Below, piece after piece: positions 15,914-24,002 of a DNA stretch of 64,000 nt (positions are counted from its first letter, which is position 1; each line of letters opens with the position of its first letter). The DNA comes from Bacillota bacterium (GTDB taxonomy: Bacteria; Bacillota; Clostridia; Christensenellales; SZUA-584). The stretch spans positions 1 through 64,000 of the forward strand of contig JAEWTL010000038.1 of NCBI GenBank assembly GCA_023459495.1. Reading direction: 5' to 3'. The notes beneath the pieces are model-generated. The model made no database searches. It saw nothing but the letters and a program-made list of their open reading frames with translations, and was not told the origin of the DNA. Made by a program: the position numbers and the translations under genes.

Positions 15914-16306
15914 TCACTCGATAATCTTCTTTCCATGGTAGTACTGCGTCAGAATCAATATCAGCGCAGTACATGCCAGAATGCCGTCCATAATTCCCGC
16001 GGGGAGCATAAAGAGCATCAGCGCCATCGTTACCACACAGTTGATTACCGAGAACGCAAGCCCCCACATCCTGTTTTTCAGCAGCCCCACCGCACCGATG
16101 ACCCGAACGACGCCATAGATACCGCCCATCACCAGCATCAGGCTCATGTTTTCCTGAAGATACGGGACGATAAAGGAAAAGTACTGCGCATAATCGGCTT
16201 CGGCATTTGGAAATACCAGTAGCGGGATGAGAGCCAGGCATCCCCCCACTTCAAGCAGTCCTCCATGCACGAGCATCAATACCGCTGCAATCCTATATTT
16301 TTTCAT
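15914..16306 (-). CDS. Small four-TM membrane protein
   Basis: The 130-residue hydrophobic protein has about four membrane helices (near 7-32, 52-75, 80-100 and 103-122). I see no catalytic motif; the size and layout recall DoxX-like or DUF-type membrane proteins. The ATG at 16306 follows AAAGGAGAG. An upstream box (16375-16418) related to the ones ahead of the neighbouring genes lies 70 bp before the start. Confidence 0.65.
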   Translation of the reverse strand: MKKYRIAAVLMLVHGGLLEVGGCLALIPLLVFPNAEADYAQYFSFIVPYLQENMSLMLVMGGIYGVVRVIGAVGLLKNRMWGLAFSVINCVVTMALMLFMLPAGIMDGILACTALILILTQYYHGKKIIE

Positions 16307-16374
16307 CTGCGCTCTCCTTTTGAATACCGGCTTACCCGGCTTCCCCGTTGTCGATAAGTTGTCCTTTTCTCTTT

Positions 16375-16418
16375 GTTCGACAAATATATCTATAGTCCTT
16401 GAAAATACAGTAAAAAGC
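16375..16418 (-). promoter_or_regulatory. Copy B of the conserved upstream box
   Basis: It reads GTTCGACAAATATATCTATA and ends in ATACAGTAAAAAGC on the plus strand. It is very close to copy A at 15841-15884 and directly abuts the 156-bp repeat array. Confidence 0.5.
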
Positions 16419-16420
16419 AA

Positions 16421-16983
16421 TTGCGGGACGTGCAGGAGCCCGTCCCCTACGGAGGCAACTCATCCTTTCACCATTTAAGCGGGTTTTTGTCGACGTATCG
16501 CCAGATTTGTAGGGGACGGCATCCTTGACGTCCCGTTCTGCGGCAGTACCCTTTCCGCAGGCATAAATGCCCGTCATTGCGGGACGTGCAGGAGCCCGTC
16601 TCCTACGGAGGCAACTCATCCTTTCGCCATTTAAGCGGGTTTTTGTCGACGTATCGCCAGATTTGTAGGGGACGGCATCCTTGACGTCCCGTTCTGCGGC
16701 AGTACCCTTTCCGCAGGCATAAATGCCCGTCATTGCGGGACGTGCAGGAGCCTGTCCCCTACGGATGCAACTCATCCTCTCGCCATTTAAGTGGGTTTTC
16801 GTCGATGTATCGCCAGATTTGTAGGGGACGACATCCTTGACGTACCGTTCTGCGGCCGTACCCTTTCCGCAGGCATGAATGTCCGTCATTGTGGGACGTG
16901 CAGGGGCCCGTCCCCTACTACGGATGTAACTCATCCTCCCGCCATTTAAGCGGGTTTTCGTCGATGTATCGCCAGATTTGCAG
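16421..16983. repeat. 156-bp tandem repeat array made of RAYT 3' ends and REP elements
   Basis: Three full 156-bp units (16421-16576, 16577-16732, 16733-16888) and a partial fourth run into the transposase gene. Each unit contains the last 20 or so codons of the RAYT gene plus two REP-like elements in opposite orientation (GTAGGGGACGG...CGTCCCG). The units differ by only a few bases. The fourth unit diverges after CGCCAGATTTG, where the intact gene continues. The array looks like repeated local copying of the gene end with its REP. Confidence 0.85.
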
Positions 16984-17442
16984 ATAATCCTCTTCATTGC
17001 GTATAATGTGATCATAATAAGACCGTTGCCATATTTCTACGCCGCAGTATTTGTTGGTAAAGCGTTTCAGCGAAGATATCAGCTTGGGAATCACCGCATT
17101 TGTAGGGGACGGGCTCCCGCACGTCCCGTTCGTGGACGGCATCCCTGACGTCCCGTCCCCGCCCGATATTTGAACGATCAGATGTATATGGTTCGGCATA
17201 ATTACATATTTGTCAATAACCATGTATTCATTATGCTCATTAATATATTGGATTGTATCTTTGACAGCATTCCCTGTCTGCGATAACTCAACCGTGCATT
17301 GCGGGGCGTCAAGGATGCCGCCCCCTACGATATCGCATAGAATGCAACGCCTGCCATGTGTACAAAGCGTCAGAAAATACGCGCCGTTCTGCGAATAATC
17401 GTATTCTGTCCATCGAGTTGGTTTGCGCTTCGGCAAATCCAT
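16918..17442 (-). CDS. REP-associated tyrosine transposase (RAYT, IS200-like)
   Basis: The 174-residue Y1 transposase has the HUH motif in MPNHIHLIV (His85, His87) and the catalytic Tyr region QRSYYDHIIRN (Tyr142/143). RAYTs bind and nick REP palindromes as single strands. Two low-complexity stretches, about residues 39-50 and 93-117, are encoded by REP-like sequence (17297-17330 and 17097-17165) lying in frame in the gene. The first 62 residues begin MDLPKRKPTRWTEYDYSQNG, a usual RAYT start. Whether the enzyme still works with the insertions is unknown. Confidence 0.85.
   Translation of the reverse strand: MDLPKRKPTRWTEYDYSQNGAYFLTLCTHGRRCILCDIVGGGILDAPQCTVELSQTGNAVKDTIQYINEHNEYMVIDKYVIMPNHIHLIVQISGGDGTSGMPSTNGTCGSPSPTNAVIPKLISSLKRFTNKYCGVEIWQRSYYDHIIRNEEDYLQIWRYIDENPLKWREDELHP
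17097..17165. repeat. Pair of REP-like elements inside the RAYT gene
   Basis: GTAGGGGACGGGCTCCCGCA is followed by CGTCCCG, and then by a second element ending in GACGTCCCG. They encode the Gly/Ser/Thr/Pro-rich stretch at residues 93-117. A further element at 17297-17330 encodes residues 39-50. Confidence 0.75.
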
Positions 17443-17464
17443 TTCATCACCGCCTGCGTATCCT

Positions 17465-17500
17465 ATTCGATAAATATATCCATATTCCTCTACAGTGTAT
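17465..17500 (-). promoter_or_regulatory. Copy C of the conserved upstream box
   Basis: ATTCGATAAATATATCCATA followed by TACAGTG matches copies A and B in their first 16 bases and the TACAGT block. It lies 22 bp upstream of the RAYT start. Confidence 0.45.
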
Positions 17501-17506
17501 ATGCGT

Positions 17507-17540
17507 AAAAAACAGAGCCCCCGTTTCGGAAGCCCTGTGC
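17507..17540 (-). terminator. Terminator of the HTH gene
   Basis: On the minus strand an imperfect hairpin with a CCG-AAA-CGG tip and an ACAG/CTGT base is followed by six T. It lies about 100 bp beyond the stop codon of the gene at 17639-17986. Confidence 0.5.
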
Positions 17541-17638
17541 ATGATTTTGCTCATCCCTGCGTTGCGTAAAGGCCACGCTTAACACCGGGGATGCCGAAGA
17601 CGCCATCCCCCAAGGCCACTTCGTTGAGGCCCGGTCGC

Positions 17639-17986
17639 TTAGTCCAGCTCTTCGATCGTCAGTATTCCTTCATTGATCATGAGGTCCAGTACTTTTTTAG
17701 TTGCTTCGTCCTTGTGTACGTTTCTGAACGTGTACTCGCGGTAGCCTCCGTTGAATACGTATTTGATTTTGCGGTGGTCAATCCATCCCATCAGATAAGC
17801 GGGGAGCACATCGAAGTAGTCGGACAGTATGCAGATTTCTTCGTGGGTCATCTTTGCAACGTCTCCGGCCAAATACCGTTTCATTCTGTCGGGTTCAATG
17901 CCTGTTTCCCTGGCTGCCTGCAAAATGTCCTTGCCTTTCTCCTGCATCAGTTTCCTGAGCCGTTCCGTCATTTTCTCAAGCGGCAT
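17639..17986 (-). CDS. XRE-type helix-turn-helix protein
   Basis: The 115-residue protein has a Cro/CI-type helix-turn-helix in its N-terminal 65 residues (MQEKGKDILQAARETGIEPD, then YLAGDVAKMTHEEICILSDY). A short basic beta segment and an acidic helix follow. It is likely a local repressor with unknown targets. The ATG at 17986 has a strong AGGAGGG. It sits at the edge of the accessory patch and is not clearly part of an operon. Confidence 0.7.
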   Translation of the reverse strand: MPLEKMTERLRKLMQEKGKDILQAARETGIEPDRMKRYLAGDVAKMTHEEICILSDYFDVLPAYLMGWIDHRKIKYVFNGGYREYTFRNVHKDEATKKVLDLMINEGILTIEELD

Positions 17987-18099
17987 TCGATATCCCTCCT
18001 TCTATATGGTATTTATACGCTTGCTCCTCCTGCCCTATGTTTTGGCCGCATGGATGGCGGCAGAAGGCTTCCCGTCCCGCAAGGGCGGAAACCTTAAAA

Positions 18100-18861
18100 T
18101 CAGAGTGATTCCTTTTCCGAATACACCATCAGCTGCAGCGCTTTGGGTATCGCCTCTTTCCCGGTATAGTCGGAAAACGCTTTGACGATGCGCATACCGC
18201 GCTCCCGCAGGATGACGGTAAGCTCGCCCAGCGAGTACAGCCGGGTCGGGTCGCCTTCGAGCGGCTTTGGCTTTTGCACAATCTCGCCGTAGGTAAACCC
18301 GCCGCCGCCATAGAGCATCCGGCGCGTGACGGGGTCCCATTCGAACTCGGAAAACGAGAATTCCTTCTCGCCGATCTCCCAGCTGCGCTTGGGGAAAAAT
18401 GCCTCCGCGTGTTCGGCGTTGCAGATATCCATGAAATGCTTGCCGCCGGGTTTCAGCGCGCGCGATATGGCGTCGAATATCTTCAGGTTTTCCCCGTCGC
18501 TTTCCAGATACCCAATGGCCCCGTCCGCGAGGCTCAAAACCACGTCGAACTCATTGCAAAAGCGCACATCCCGGATGTCGGACAGGATGAACTGGGCGTT
18601 GGGCATTCCCTGCGCTGTTTTCCGGGCGTCGTCGATATACGCTTCTGTGATGTCCACGCCGACCACGGAAAAGCCCCGCCGCACAAATGAGAGGGCATGC
18701 CTGCCGAAGCCGCACGCAAGGTCGAGTATCCGCTCTCCGCCGCTCAGCTGCAATGTTTGGATGATAAAATCGACCTGCATCTCCGTATCTTCCACCCAGG
18801 ACATATTCTTGATGTCGAGCGACCAGATCTTTTTATACCAGTCCATGCTTTTCGGTTTCAT
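18100..18861 (-). CDS. SAM-dependent class I methyltransferase
   Basis: The 253-residue protein carries motif I of class I methyltransferases, ILDLACGFGRHALSF (about residues 49-63), then VVGVDITEAYI, the acidic loop ILSDIRDV and a post-motif with ALKPGGKHFMD. The substrate is not evident. The start was set at the ATG at 18861, which has GAGGAG. A longer frame exists but overlaps the upstream hydrolase. It follows that hydrolase by 19 bp, so the two are likely co-transcribed. Confidence 0.82.
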   Translation of the reverse strand: MKPKSMDWYKKIWSLDIKNMSWVEDTEMQVDFIIQTLQLSGGERILDLACGFGRHALSFVRRGFSVVGVDITEAYIDDARKTAQGMPNAQFILSDIRDVRFCNEFDVVLSLADGAIGYLESDGENLKIFDAISRALKPGGKHFMDICNAEHAEAFFPKRSWEIGEKEFSFSEFEWDPVTRRMLYGGGGFTYGEIVQKPKPLEGDPTRLYSLGELTVILRERGMRIVKAFSDYTGKEAIPKALQLMVYSEKESL

Positions 18862-18880
18862 CGTTTTCTCCTCAGGCGAG

Positions 18881-19975
18881 TTACAGGTTTGCGTCGAAGA
18901 ACCCAAGGCACGCCTCGCTGACGGCCTTCAGTGAGTCCTTGCCGGACGTGGAATAGCTGCCGCCGAGCACGGCGCACAGTATGGGCGAGCTGCGCACCAG
19001 ATCGGTCAGCGTGTAATGGTTGCTGCCCTCGATGTAGCGATACTGCACGCTGCCCTCGTTCACAAGATACCGCTTGTTCTGGGCGTAACGGATATCGGAC
19101 CCGACCAGCGGCCAGCCGTTGTCGCTGTAGATGTTCAGCATGGCGCAGCTGTAAGGCGAGGTATCCCACGTGAACCCGTTTTCGTCGTAGCCGGTGATGT
19201 CGCAGAAATACGGGGATTCCAGCGCCGCCACCGCCTTGATATCATCGCGCTGCCGGGCAACGCCCAGCGCCGCGGCCCCGCCCAGCGAATGCCCCATCAC
19301 TCCGATGCGGTCCGGGTCGATCAGCGAATAAAAGCCGTTGTCCGCCTCTGCCGCCCCGGCAACCAGGCTATCGATCACAAAGTTGATATCCCCCGTGCGC
19401 ACCTCCATCCATTCCTGATAGCACGCATACGAGTTGGCAATGTCCTCCTCCGGGTCCTCGGTCTGCAGCTGCTTCATGTAGCCGCTGTCGATCCAGACCT
19501 TCTTGCCGTCAATGGTAGTATACAGGCTCTGATAGGTGTGGTCGATGCTCACAACCACGTACCCGTGGCTCGCCAGCTCCTTGTACAGCGAGACGTTGCT
19601 GTTCTTGTGGCTGATGCCGCCGTGGGAAAACACCACCAGCGGGCAGGAGTTTTGCACAACCGCTTCGCTGTCCGGGTAGTACGCCACGACGGACAGCTTT
19701 CGGCAGCTGCCATCGTCCGCATAGGTTTCCAGCCGGGCCGTATCATTAAGCTGAAACGTAACGGAGGCAAAGGCGTATTCGCCGGTCGTTTCGATGCTCT
19801 TCAGCTCCGGAAAGAGCACGACCTTGATCGCCAGCACAGCCGCCAAAATGAAGCTGAGTGTTATAAACAGTTTGCGCAGCCGCCTGCCGCGCGGGACCTT
19901 AAGTAATCGGATGCATATTCCGCCGCCCAGCAGCAGCGCCGCAGCCGCAATGGTCACATAACTCCCTGCCGACAT
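18881..19975 (-). CDS. Membrane-anchored alpha/beta hydrolase (PAF-acetylhydrolase-like)
   Basis: The 364-residue protein has two N-terminal hydrophobic helices (about 5-25 and 36-55), then an alpha/beta hydrolase domain. The oxyanion region is VVFSHGG, the nucleophile elbow GHSLGG (Ser230) and the catalytic His probably His320 in EGSNHYT. The layout recalls platelet-activating-factor acetylhydrolase and dienelactone hydrolase families, so an ester lipid is a plausible substrate. It is the first gene of a two-gene unit with the methyltransferase. Confidence 0.75.
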   Translation of the reverse strand: MSAGSYVTIAAAALLLGGGICIRLLKVPRGRRLRKLFITLSFILAAVLAIKVVLFPELKSIETTGEYAFASVTFQLNDTARLETYADDGSCRKLSVVAYYPDSEAVVQNSCPLVVFSHGGISHKNSNVSLYKELASHGYVVVSIDHTYQSLYTTIDGKKVWIDSGYMKQLQTEDPEEDIANSYACYQEWMEVRTGDINFVIDSLVAGAAEADNGFYSLIDPDRIGVMGHSLGGAAALGVARQRDDIKAVAALESPYFCDITGYDENGFTWDTSPYSCAMLNIYSDNGWPLVGSDIRYAQNKRYLVNEGSVQYRYIEGSNHYTLTDLVRSSPILCAVLGGSYSTSGKDSLKAVSEACLGFFDANL

Positions 19976-20196
19976 ATAATCTCCCCTGGTGTGTAATCGT
20001 GAAAAGCTCCCTGTTTCGGGAATAAATCATTCTACTGGTTAATTCGATATTGCCGGGCAAATTCCCTGCGGCCTGATGCCTGTCATAATCCTTTTCTTCC
20101 CGCCGTATATTGTTAAGTCCACCGCAACATTGCTCCGCCGATAAAATATCAAGGTTGGAGCAATGCGCTCCAGCGGAATTAAGGAGGAAAAGTCCC

Positions 20197-20928
20197 ATGG
20201 AAAGAAAATGGATTATCGCGGTCGCCGGTGTGATCGGCGCGATATTGCTGTTCAGCATCATCTCTCTGGTGCTGAGCGCGGTCAGCTTGGGAAAAAGCGT
20301 CACAGAAGACGAGCCGGATACGTTAACCGTATACGGACAAGGCCGGGTATCGGTTGCGCCTGATATCGCATACGTCACAATGGGCTATGAAAACAGCGCG
20401 CGCTCGCCGCAGACCGCGCAGGAAAACAACGCTGAGGGAGTTGGTCAGATCAAAGCCGCCGTACAGGAAACGGGCGTAGCCGAAGTCGACATCGCGGATG
20501 TGCAGTACAACATCTATCAGGAGTATTACTACAGCGATCTGCCGGAGGACCAGAGCTACCGCGTGAGCAGCGTGTTCACCATCACTGTGCGGAACGTGAG
20601 CCGTATCGCGGACGTTATATCCGCCGCGTGCCGGGAAGGCGCGAATATTTCCTACGGCATCACATACGATATCGCTGACCGGAAAGCCGCTTACGAGCAG
20701 GCGTTGGAGATGGCTCGGGTCCGTGCGGACGAAAAGGCAGCGGACATGGCCGAGGCGCTGGGGCGCAGCGTAACGGGCATCGTGCAGGTCACGGAGAACG
20801 CCACAGTATCGGGGGACAGCTGGGGCATGGGCTACAGCGGCACAACACCGGCGGATTTCGTTGGCTCGGACACTGGCGGCGCGCTACAGATCAGTGCAGT
20901 GGTCACAGTGACGTACCGATTGAACTGA
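20197..20928 (+). CDS. SIMPL-domain (DUF541) protein
   Basis: The 243-residue protein has one N-terminal membrane helix (about 6-30). An extracytoplasmic SIMPL domain follows, recognised by LTVYGQGRVSVAPDIAYVTM at the start and YEQALEMARVRADEKAADMA near the end. SIMPL proteins are conserved surface or periplasmic proteins with a poorly known role, partly linked to stress. The ATG at 20197 follows AAGGAGG. Confidence 0.82.
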   Translation: MERKWIIAVAGVIGAILLFSIISLVLSAVSLGKSVTEDEPDTLTVYGQGRVSVAPDIAYVTMGYENSARSPQTAQENNAEGVGQIKAAVQETGVAEVDIADVQYNIYQEYYYSDLPEDQSYRVSSVFTITVRNVSRIADVISAACREGANISYGITYDIADRKAAYEQALEMARVRADEKAADMAEALGRSVTGIVQVTENATVSGDSWGMGYSGTTPADFVGSDTGGALQISAVVTVTYRLN

Positions 20929-20956
20929 ATTGCATTTTCAGTTTAATGATTCTTTA

Positions 20957-21140
20957 CGAGGGTGCTGCCCTCGCGCTCCGGTCAAAGGGACCAGTCCCTT
21001 TGAAATCCCATTGTACAAAACGCCCTTAACAGGGCGTTTTGTACAATGGGATTCTTAAGGGGCAATGCCCCTTAAGCGGTGGTTCGAGGTCCCCATAAAG
21101 CGAAGCTTTATGGGGTGAAGTTTGGAGGCAGGGCCTCCAA
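20957..21140. repeat. Cluster of six consecutive perfect hairpins
   Basis: Six back-to-back palindromes fill the spacer: CGAGGG/CCCTCG (20957-20973); CAAAGGGAC/GTCCCTTTG (20983-21002); a 23-bp perfect stem with a TAAC loop (21004-21053); CTTAAGGGGC/GCCCCTTAAG (21054-21076); CCCCATAAAGC/GCTTTATGGGG (21091-21115); TTGGAGGC/GCCTCCAA (21122-21140). Loops are two to five bases. The region is not coding. It lies between the convergent SIMPL and alcohol dehydrogenase genes. A mobile structured repeat seems likelier than a simple terminator. Confidence 0.8.
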
Positions 21141-21181
21141 GATATGGCCCGTCGGTAACCCGAAGGCTTATTCCGTATCCT

Positions 21182-22351
21182 TTATTCCGCCAGCTTGAGC
21201 AGCTTGGCAATGTCACGTGCAGACAGCTTTACAAACGAGCCCAGGGCTCCGCCACCGTTGCGCGCACCGGCCTGCGCGATATCCTCAATCTTGTCGCTGC
21301 CGATGCCGATCTCCTGTAAAGTGGTTGGCAGGCCGATGGACTTAAAGAACGCCTTGATGCGGGCGATGCCTTCCAGCGCAGTCGCCTCCGGGTCGTCGAA
21401 ACGCTCTTCCACATTCCATACGCGCACCGCAAACTGTACGAAGCGCGGCAGGTTGTGCTTGTACACATACTGCATCCATGCCGGAAAGACGATAGCCAGC
21501 CCCGCGCCGTGCGCCACATCACACACTGCGCTTAGCTCATGCTCGATGTTGTGTGAAGCCCAGTCCTCCACACGACCCATGCCCAAAAGGTCGTTGTGCG
21601 CCACGGTGCCCGCCCACATAATCTCGGCACGCGCAGCATAATCATCCGGCTTCTGCAGCGCAACCGGCGTATTTTGGATCACCGATTTGAGCGTCGCCTC
21701 GCACAGCCGGTCCGAGAGGTCCACGTCCGGCTCCTGCGTGAAATAGCGCTCCATCACGTGCGCCATGATATCCGCCGCACCGCATGCAGTCTGATAAGCA
21801 GGCAACGTCATAGTCAGCGAGGGGTCCATCACCGCGAACCTCGGACGCAGGTCGTCGTAGTTTACAGGCAGCTTCTGCCCCGTTTCCTCGCTGGAGATAA
21901 CCGTGCCTTTGCTGGACTCACTGCCTGCCGCCGCGATGGTGAGCACCACACCGAGCGGCAGCGCAGCCTTGGGCTCCGCCTTTCCTGCATAGAAATCCCA
22001 CACGTCGCCGCTATAAGGCACGCCCAGCGCAATGGCCTTGGCCGAATCGATAACGCTGCCGCCGCCCACCGCGAGCAGGAAATCCACGCCTTCCCGGCGG
22101 CAAAGCTCCACGCCCTCATGTACGAGGGACAGCCGTGGATTGGGCATCACGCCGGGGAGCTCCACCCAGGATACGCCCACCTTTTTCAGCGAGTCCGTAA
22201 TTCTTTCATACAAGCCTGTCTTTTTGATATGTCCGCTGCCGTAATGCAGCAGTACCTTTTTCCCAGAGGCAGCTGTTTCTTCTCCTACGCTCTCCAGCAC
22301 ATGCTTTCCAAAAATAATTTTCGTTGTGTTTTGAAATGTAAAATCCCGCAT
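21182..22351 (-). CDS. Iron-containing alcohol dehydrogenase (butanol dehydrogenase-like)
   Basis: The 389-residue enzyme belongs to the group III Fe-dependent alcohol dehydrogenases, close to BdhA/YugK. The NAD(P)-binding motif VGGGSVIDSAKAIA is present. Metal-ligand regions include AADIMAHVMERYF, HNIEHELSA and VAHGAGLAIVFPAW. It reduces an aldehyde such as butyraldehyde to the alcohol at the end of fermentation. The start at 22351 has AGGAGGG; a longer form begins seven codons earlier without such support. It converges on the SIMPL gene across the hairpin cluster. Confidence 0.9.
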   Translation of the reverse strand: MRDFTFQNTTKIIFGKHVLESVGEETAASGKKVLLHYGSGHIKKTGLYERITDSLKKVGVSWVELPGVMPNPRLSLVHEGVELCRREGVDFLLAVGGGSVIDSAKAIALGVPYSGDVWDFYAGKAEPKAALPLGVVLTIAAAGSESSKGTVISSEETGQKLPVNYDDLRPRFAVMDPSLTMTLPAYQTACGAADIMAHVMERYFTQEPDVDLSDRLCEATLKSVIQNTPVALQKPDDYAARAEIMWAGTVAHNDLLGMGRVEDWASHNIEHELSAVCDVAHGAGLAIVFPAWMQYVYKHNLPRFVQFAVRVWNVEERFDDPEATALEGIARIKAFFKSIGLPTTLQEIGIGSDKIEDIAQAGARNGGGALGSFVKLSARDIAKLLKLAE

Positions 22352-22503
22352 GATAGCCCTCCTGCCTTTCAATCAAGATCAGTATATCACTGTTGTGCAG
22401 AAAAAATAAAGGATACAAACTTCTTTTGAACCAAATAATTGACAGATTATTATGTGCTGTTTTGCAGAAAATAATCATGAAAACATGAAAGGAGGCGAAA
22501 AGC

Positions 22504-22722
22504 GTGTCGTCACAAAACCGCAAATACGGTCCCGAGCATCCCTGGACGCAGTTCAAGATGGAGTGCGCCAGCGAGGTCGGCCGCACGCAGTATACTAAGG
22601 AAAACAACGATCACTATAAGGGAGACCTGCCCAGCCGCGTAAATGGCGAGCAGGGCGGCCCGATCGGTGGCCAGATGGTCAAAAAGATGATCGAAATGGC
22701 CAAGAAGCAAAAGGGGCTTTAA
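22504..22722 (+). CDS. Alpha/beta-type small acid-soluble spore protein
   Basis: The 72-residue protein begins with GTG at 22504 behind AAAGGAGGC. It ends in GGPIGGQMVKKMIEMAKKQ, the conserved second helix of DNA-binding spore proteins. The first conserved helix is FKMECASEVG. These proteins coat spore DNA and are degraded at germination by the GPR protease. The stretch GDLPSRVNGEQ between the helices differs slightly from the usual GDLTSRENG. It marks the host as a spore former. Confidence 0.8.
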   Translation: MSSQNRKYGPEHPWTQFKMECASEVGRTQYTKENNDHYKGDLPSRVNGEQGGPIGGQMVKKMIEMAKKQKGL

Positions 22723-22746
22723 AATAAACCACTGAATGAAAGCAGG

Positions 22747-22771
22747 CCGTCCGGATTTCCGGACGGTCTTT
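22747..22771 (+). terminator. Terminator of the spore-protein gene
   Basis: CCGTCCGG at 22747-22754 pairs with CCGGACGG at 22759-22766 around a four-base loop and is followed by TCTTT. Confidence 0.75.
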
Positions 22772-22834
22772 GCATTGACAATTTAAATTTTTTGAACTAT
22801 TGTTGTATTATTCGTTCATTATAGTGAGGCCAAA

Positions 22835-23434
22835 ATGAAACCTGATGAAAAAAAACAGCGGATTACTGACGCAGCCGCAACGCTGCTTTTGCGGCAGGGT
22901 GTAAGAAAGACCGGAATGGAGGATATCGCCGCAGCCGCGGGTGCATCCAAAGTAACGGTATATAAATATTTCGGCGACAAAGATGGCGTTCTGGATGCTG
23001 TGTCTGGCCGACTGACGGAACGCTGTCTCAAAGCGCTCGCCACTGAATCGGGGGCAGATGCAGACGCTACGGCGCGCATGATGGGTTTTATGCGCGTATT
23101 AAGCGATTTCATTCACAGCGGCGAGCAGGCGTTATGCAGCGAGTTGAGTGCGCTTCCCGGTCCGTCCGCAACTCTTTTTGCCGCGTTTGAAAGCAACGTG
23201 CGCGATCTGATTTTTTCGCTGATCCGCGAGGGCAAGGCTGCGCAGATAATCGATGGAACCCTCAGCGACGAGGTGATATATCATTATATCGAGATGGGGC
23301 TTTGCTACTTTAAACACGATGCCCTGTACCGCGAGCGCATGTGGGTGGATGAAACCTTCAGAAAATCTTTTTTGCATCTGATTTGGCGGAACATTTTTAC
23401 CGCCGAGTCGCTGCAAGAAATCGAAACAGGGTAA
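22835..23434 (+). CDS. TetR-family transcriptional regulator
   Basis: The 199-residue protein has a standard TetR helix-turn-helix at about residues 8-52, including MEDIAAAAGASKVTVYKYFG. An all-helical C-terminal domain follows. The small gene at 23439 begins four bases after its stop codon, so the two form one unit. No operator could be identified in the 68 bp between the spore-protein terminator and the ATG. Confidence 0.85.
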   Translation: MKPDEKKQRITDAAATLLLRQGVRKTGMEDIAAAAGASKVTVYKYFGDKDGVLDAVSGRLTERCLKALATESGADADATARMMGFMRVLSDFIHSGEQALCSELSALPGPSATLFAAFESNVRDLIFSLIREGKAAQIIDGTLSDEVIYHYIEMGLCYFKHDALYRERMWVDETFRKSFLHLIWRNIFTAESLQEIETG

Positions 23435-23438
23435 TGTT

Positions 23439-23759
23439 ATGGCTGAAAACAAAAAAAGCGTCCGAACGCTTCAAGATTATATACCGATGGCTAAATCCGG
23501 CACACCTGCCGATATCGACGCCATCATGGCCGATATTAACCCAGAGATGAGCATCGCGTCCTCCAAGATCATCGACTATTCGCTGAGCTTTGTGGACTCG
23601 GAGCCCGGCCTTGAGCGCATGGCATACTACCTGTTCCATGGTACGCAGATCCAGCGCAATTACTGTACGCTGTTCTTTAACCGCCGGGGCGACTGGCCAC
23701 TCGTCAAGGCCGCATTTGAAGCTGGCCTGATCGATGAGATACAGGCTTTTTCACGTTAA
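23439..23759 (+). CDS. Conserved-looking small protein downstream of TetR
   Basis: The 106-residue soluble, mostly helical protein is tightly linked to the TetR gene (four-base gap). Its codon use matches the core genome. I do not recognise the family. Residues MAYYLFHGTQIQRNYCTLFF are hydrophobic and aromatic, followed by NRRGDWPLVKAAFEAGLIDE, like one helical repeat. It could be a partner or a target of the regulator. Confidence 0.6.
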   Translation: MAENKKSVRTLQDYIPMAKSGTPADIDAIMADINPEMSIASSKIIDYSLSFVDSEPGLERMAYYLFHGTQIQRNYCTLFFNRRGDWPLVKAAFEAGLIDEIQAFSR

Positions 23760-24002
23760 GCAACAATAGACTGCTTCCTGAAGGATCAGCTTTGCCGCAA
23801 TATCCCGGCCCGGCACATAATATGTGCCTTCATGGATCTGCCGTGCGATACGCGCTATGCGCAACGCCCTCGATTTTCCACCGCTCTTTTTCAGAGTAAC
23901 AGGCCTAATGATCAATACCTGAAGCTGCAACGTACTCACCTCGTAATCTCTGCTGAAAAGGATATCGGTAAAAGCGCAATGAAACTTAAGCGTCTTTGAC
24001 AT
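23751..24002 (-). CDS. Possible small FlgM-like anti-sigma protein
   Basis: The 83-residue reading frame ends in SRALRIARIARQIHEGTYYV followed by PGRDIAAKLIL. This resembles the C-terminal sigma-28-binding helix of FlgM (RxxxIxxxIxxGTYxVxxxxIAxKLL). The N-terminal half is unlike FlgM. The start near 24002 overlaps the end of the esterase gene and has no clear ribosome binding site. No flagellar genes lie in the window. It may be real, a decayed FlgM or chance. Confidence 0.4.
   Translation of the reverse strand: MSKTLKFHCAFTDILFSRDYEVSTLQLQVLIIRPVTLKKSGGKSRALRIARIARQIHEGTYYVPGRDIAAKLILQEAVYCCLT

Noticed and set aside
16421..16983. CRISPR-like repeat array
   Set aside because: Repeats are 156 bp and directly joined with no unique spacers, and no cas gene is near.
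16332..17015. Long minus-strand frame with 52-residue repeats across the tandem array
   Set aside because: It stays open only because the unit is 156 bp, a multiple of three. It has no ribosome binding site, starts inside the RAYT gene in another frame and crosses REP sequences.
19016..19906. Plus-strand frame of almost 300 codons opposite the alpha/beta hydrolase gene
   Set aside because: It is a shadow of the hydrolase with biased composition and no ribosome binding site.
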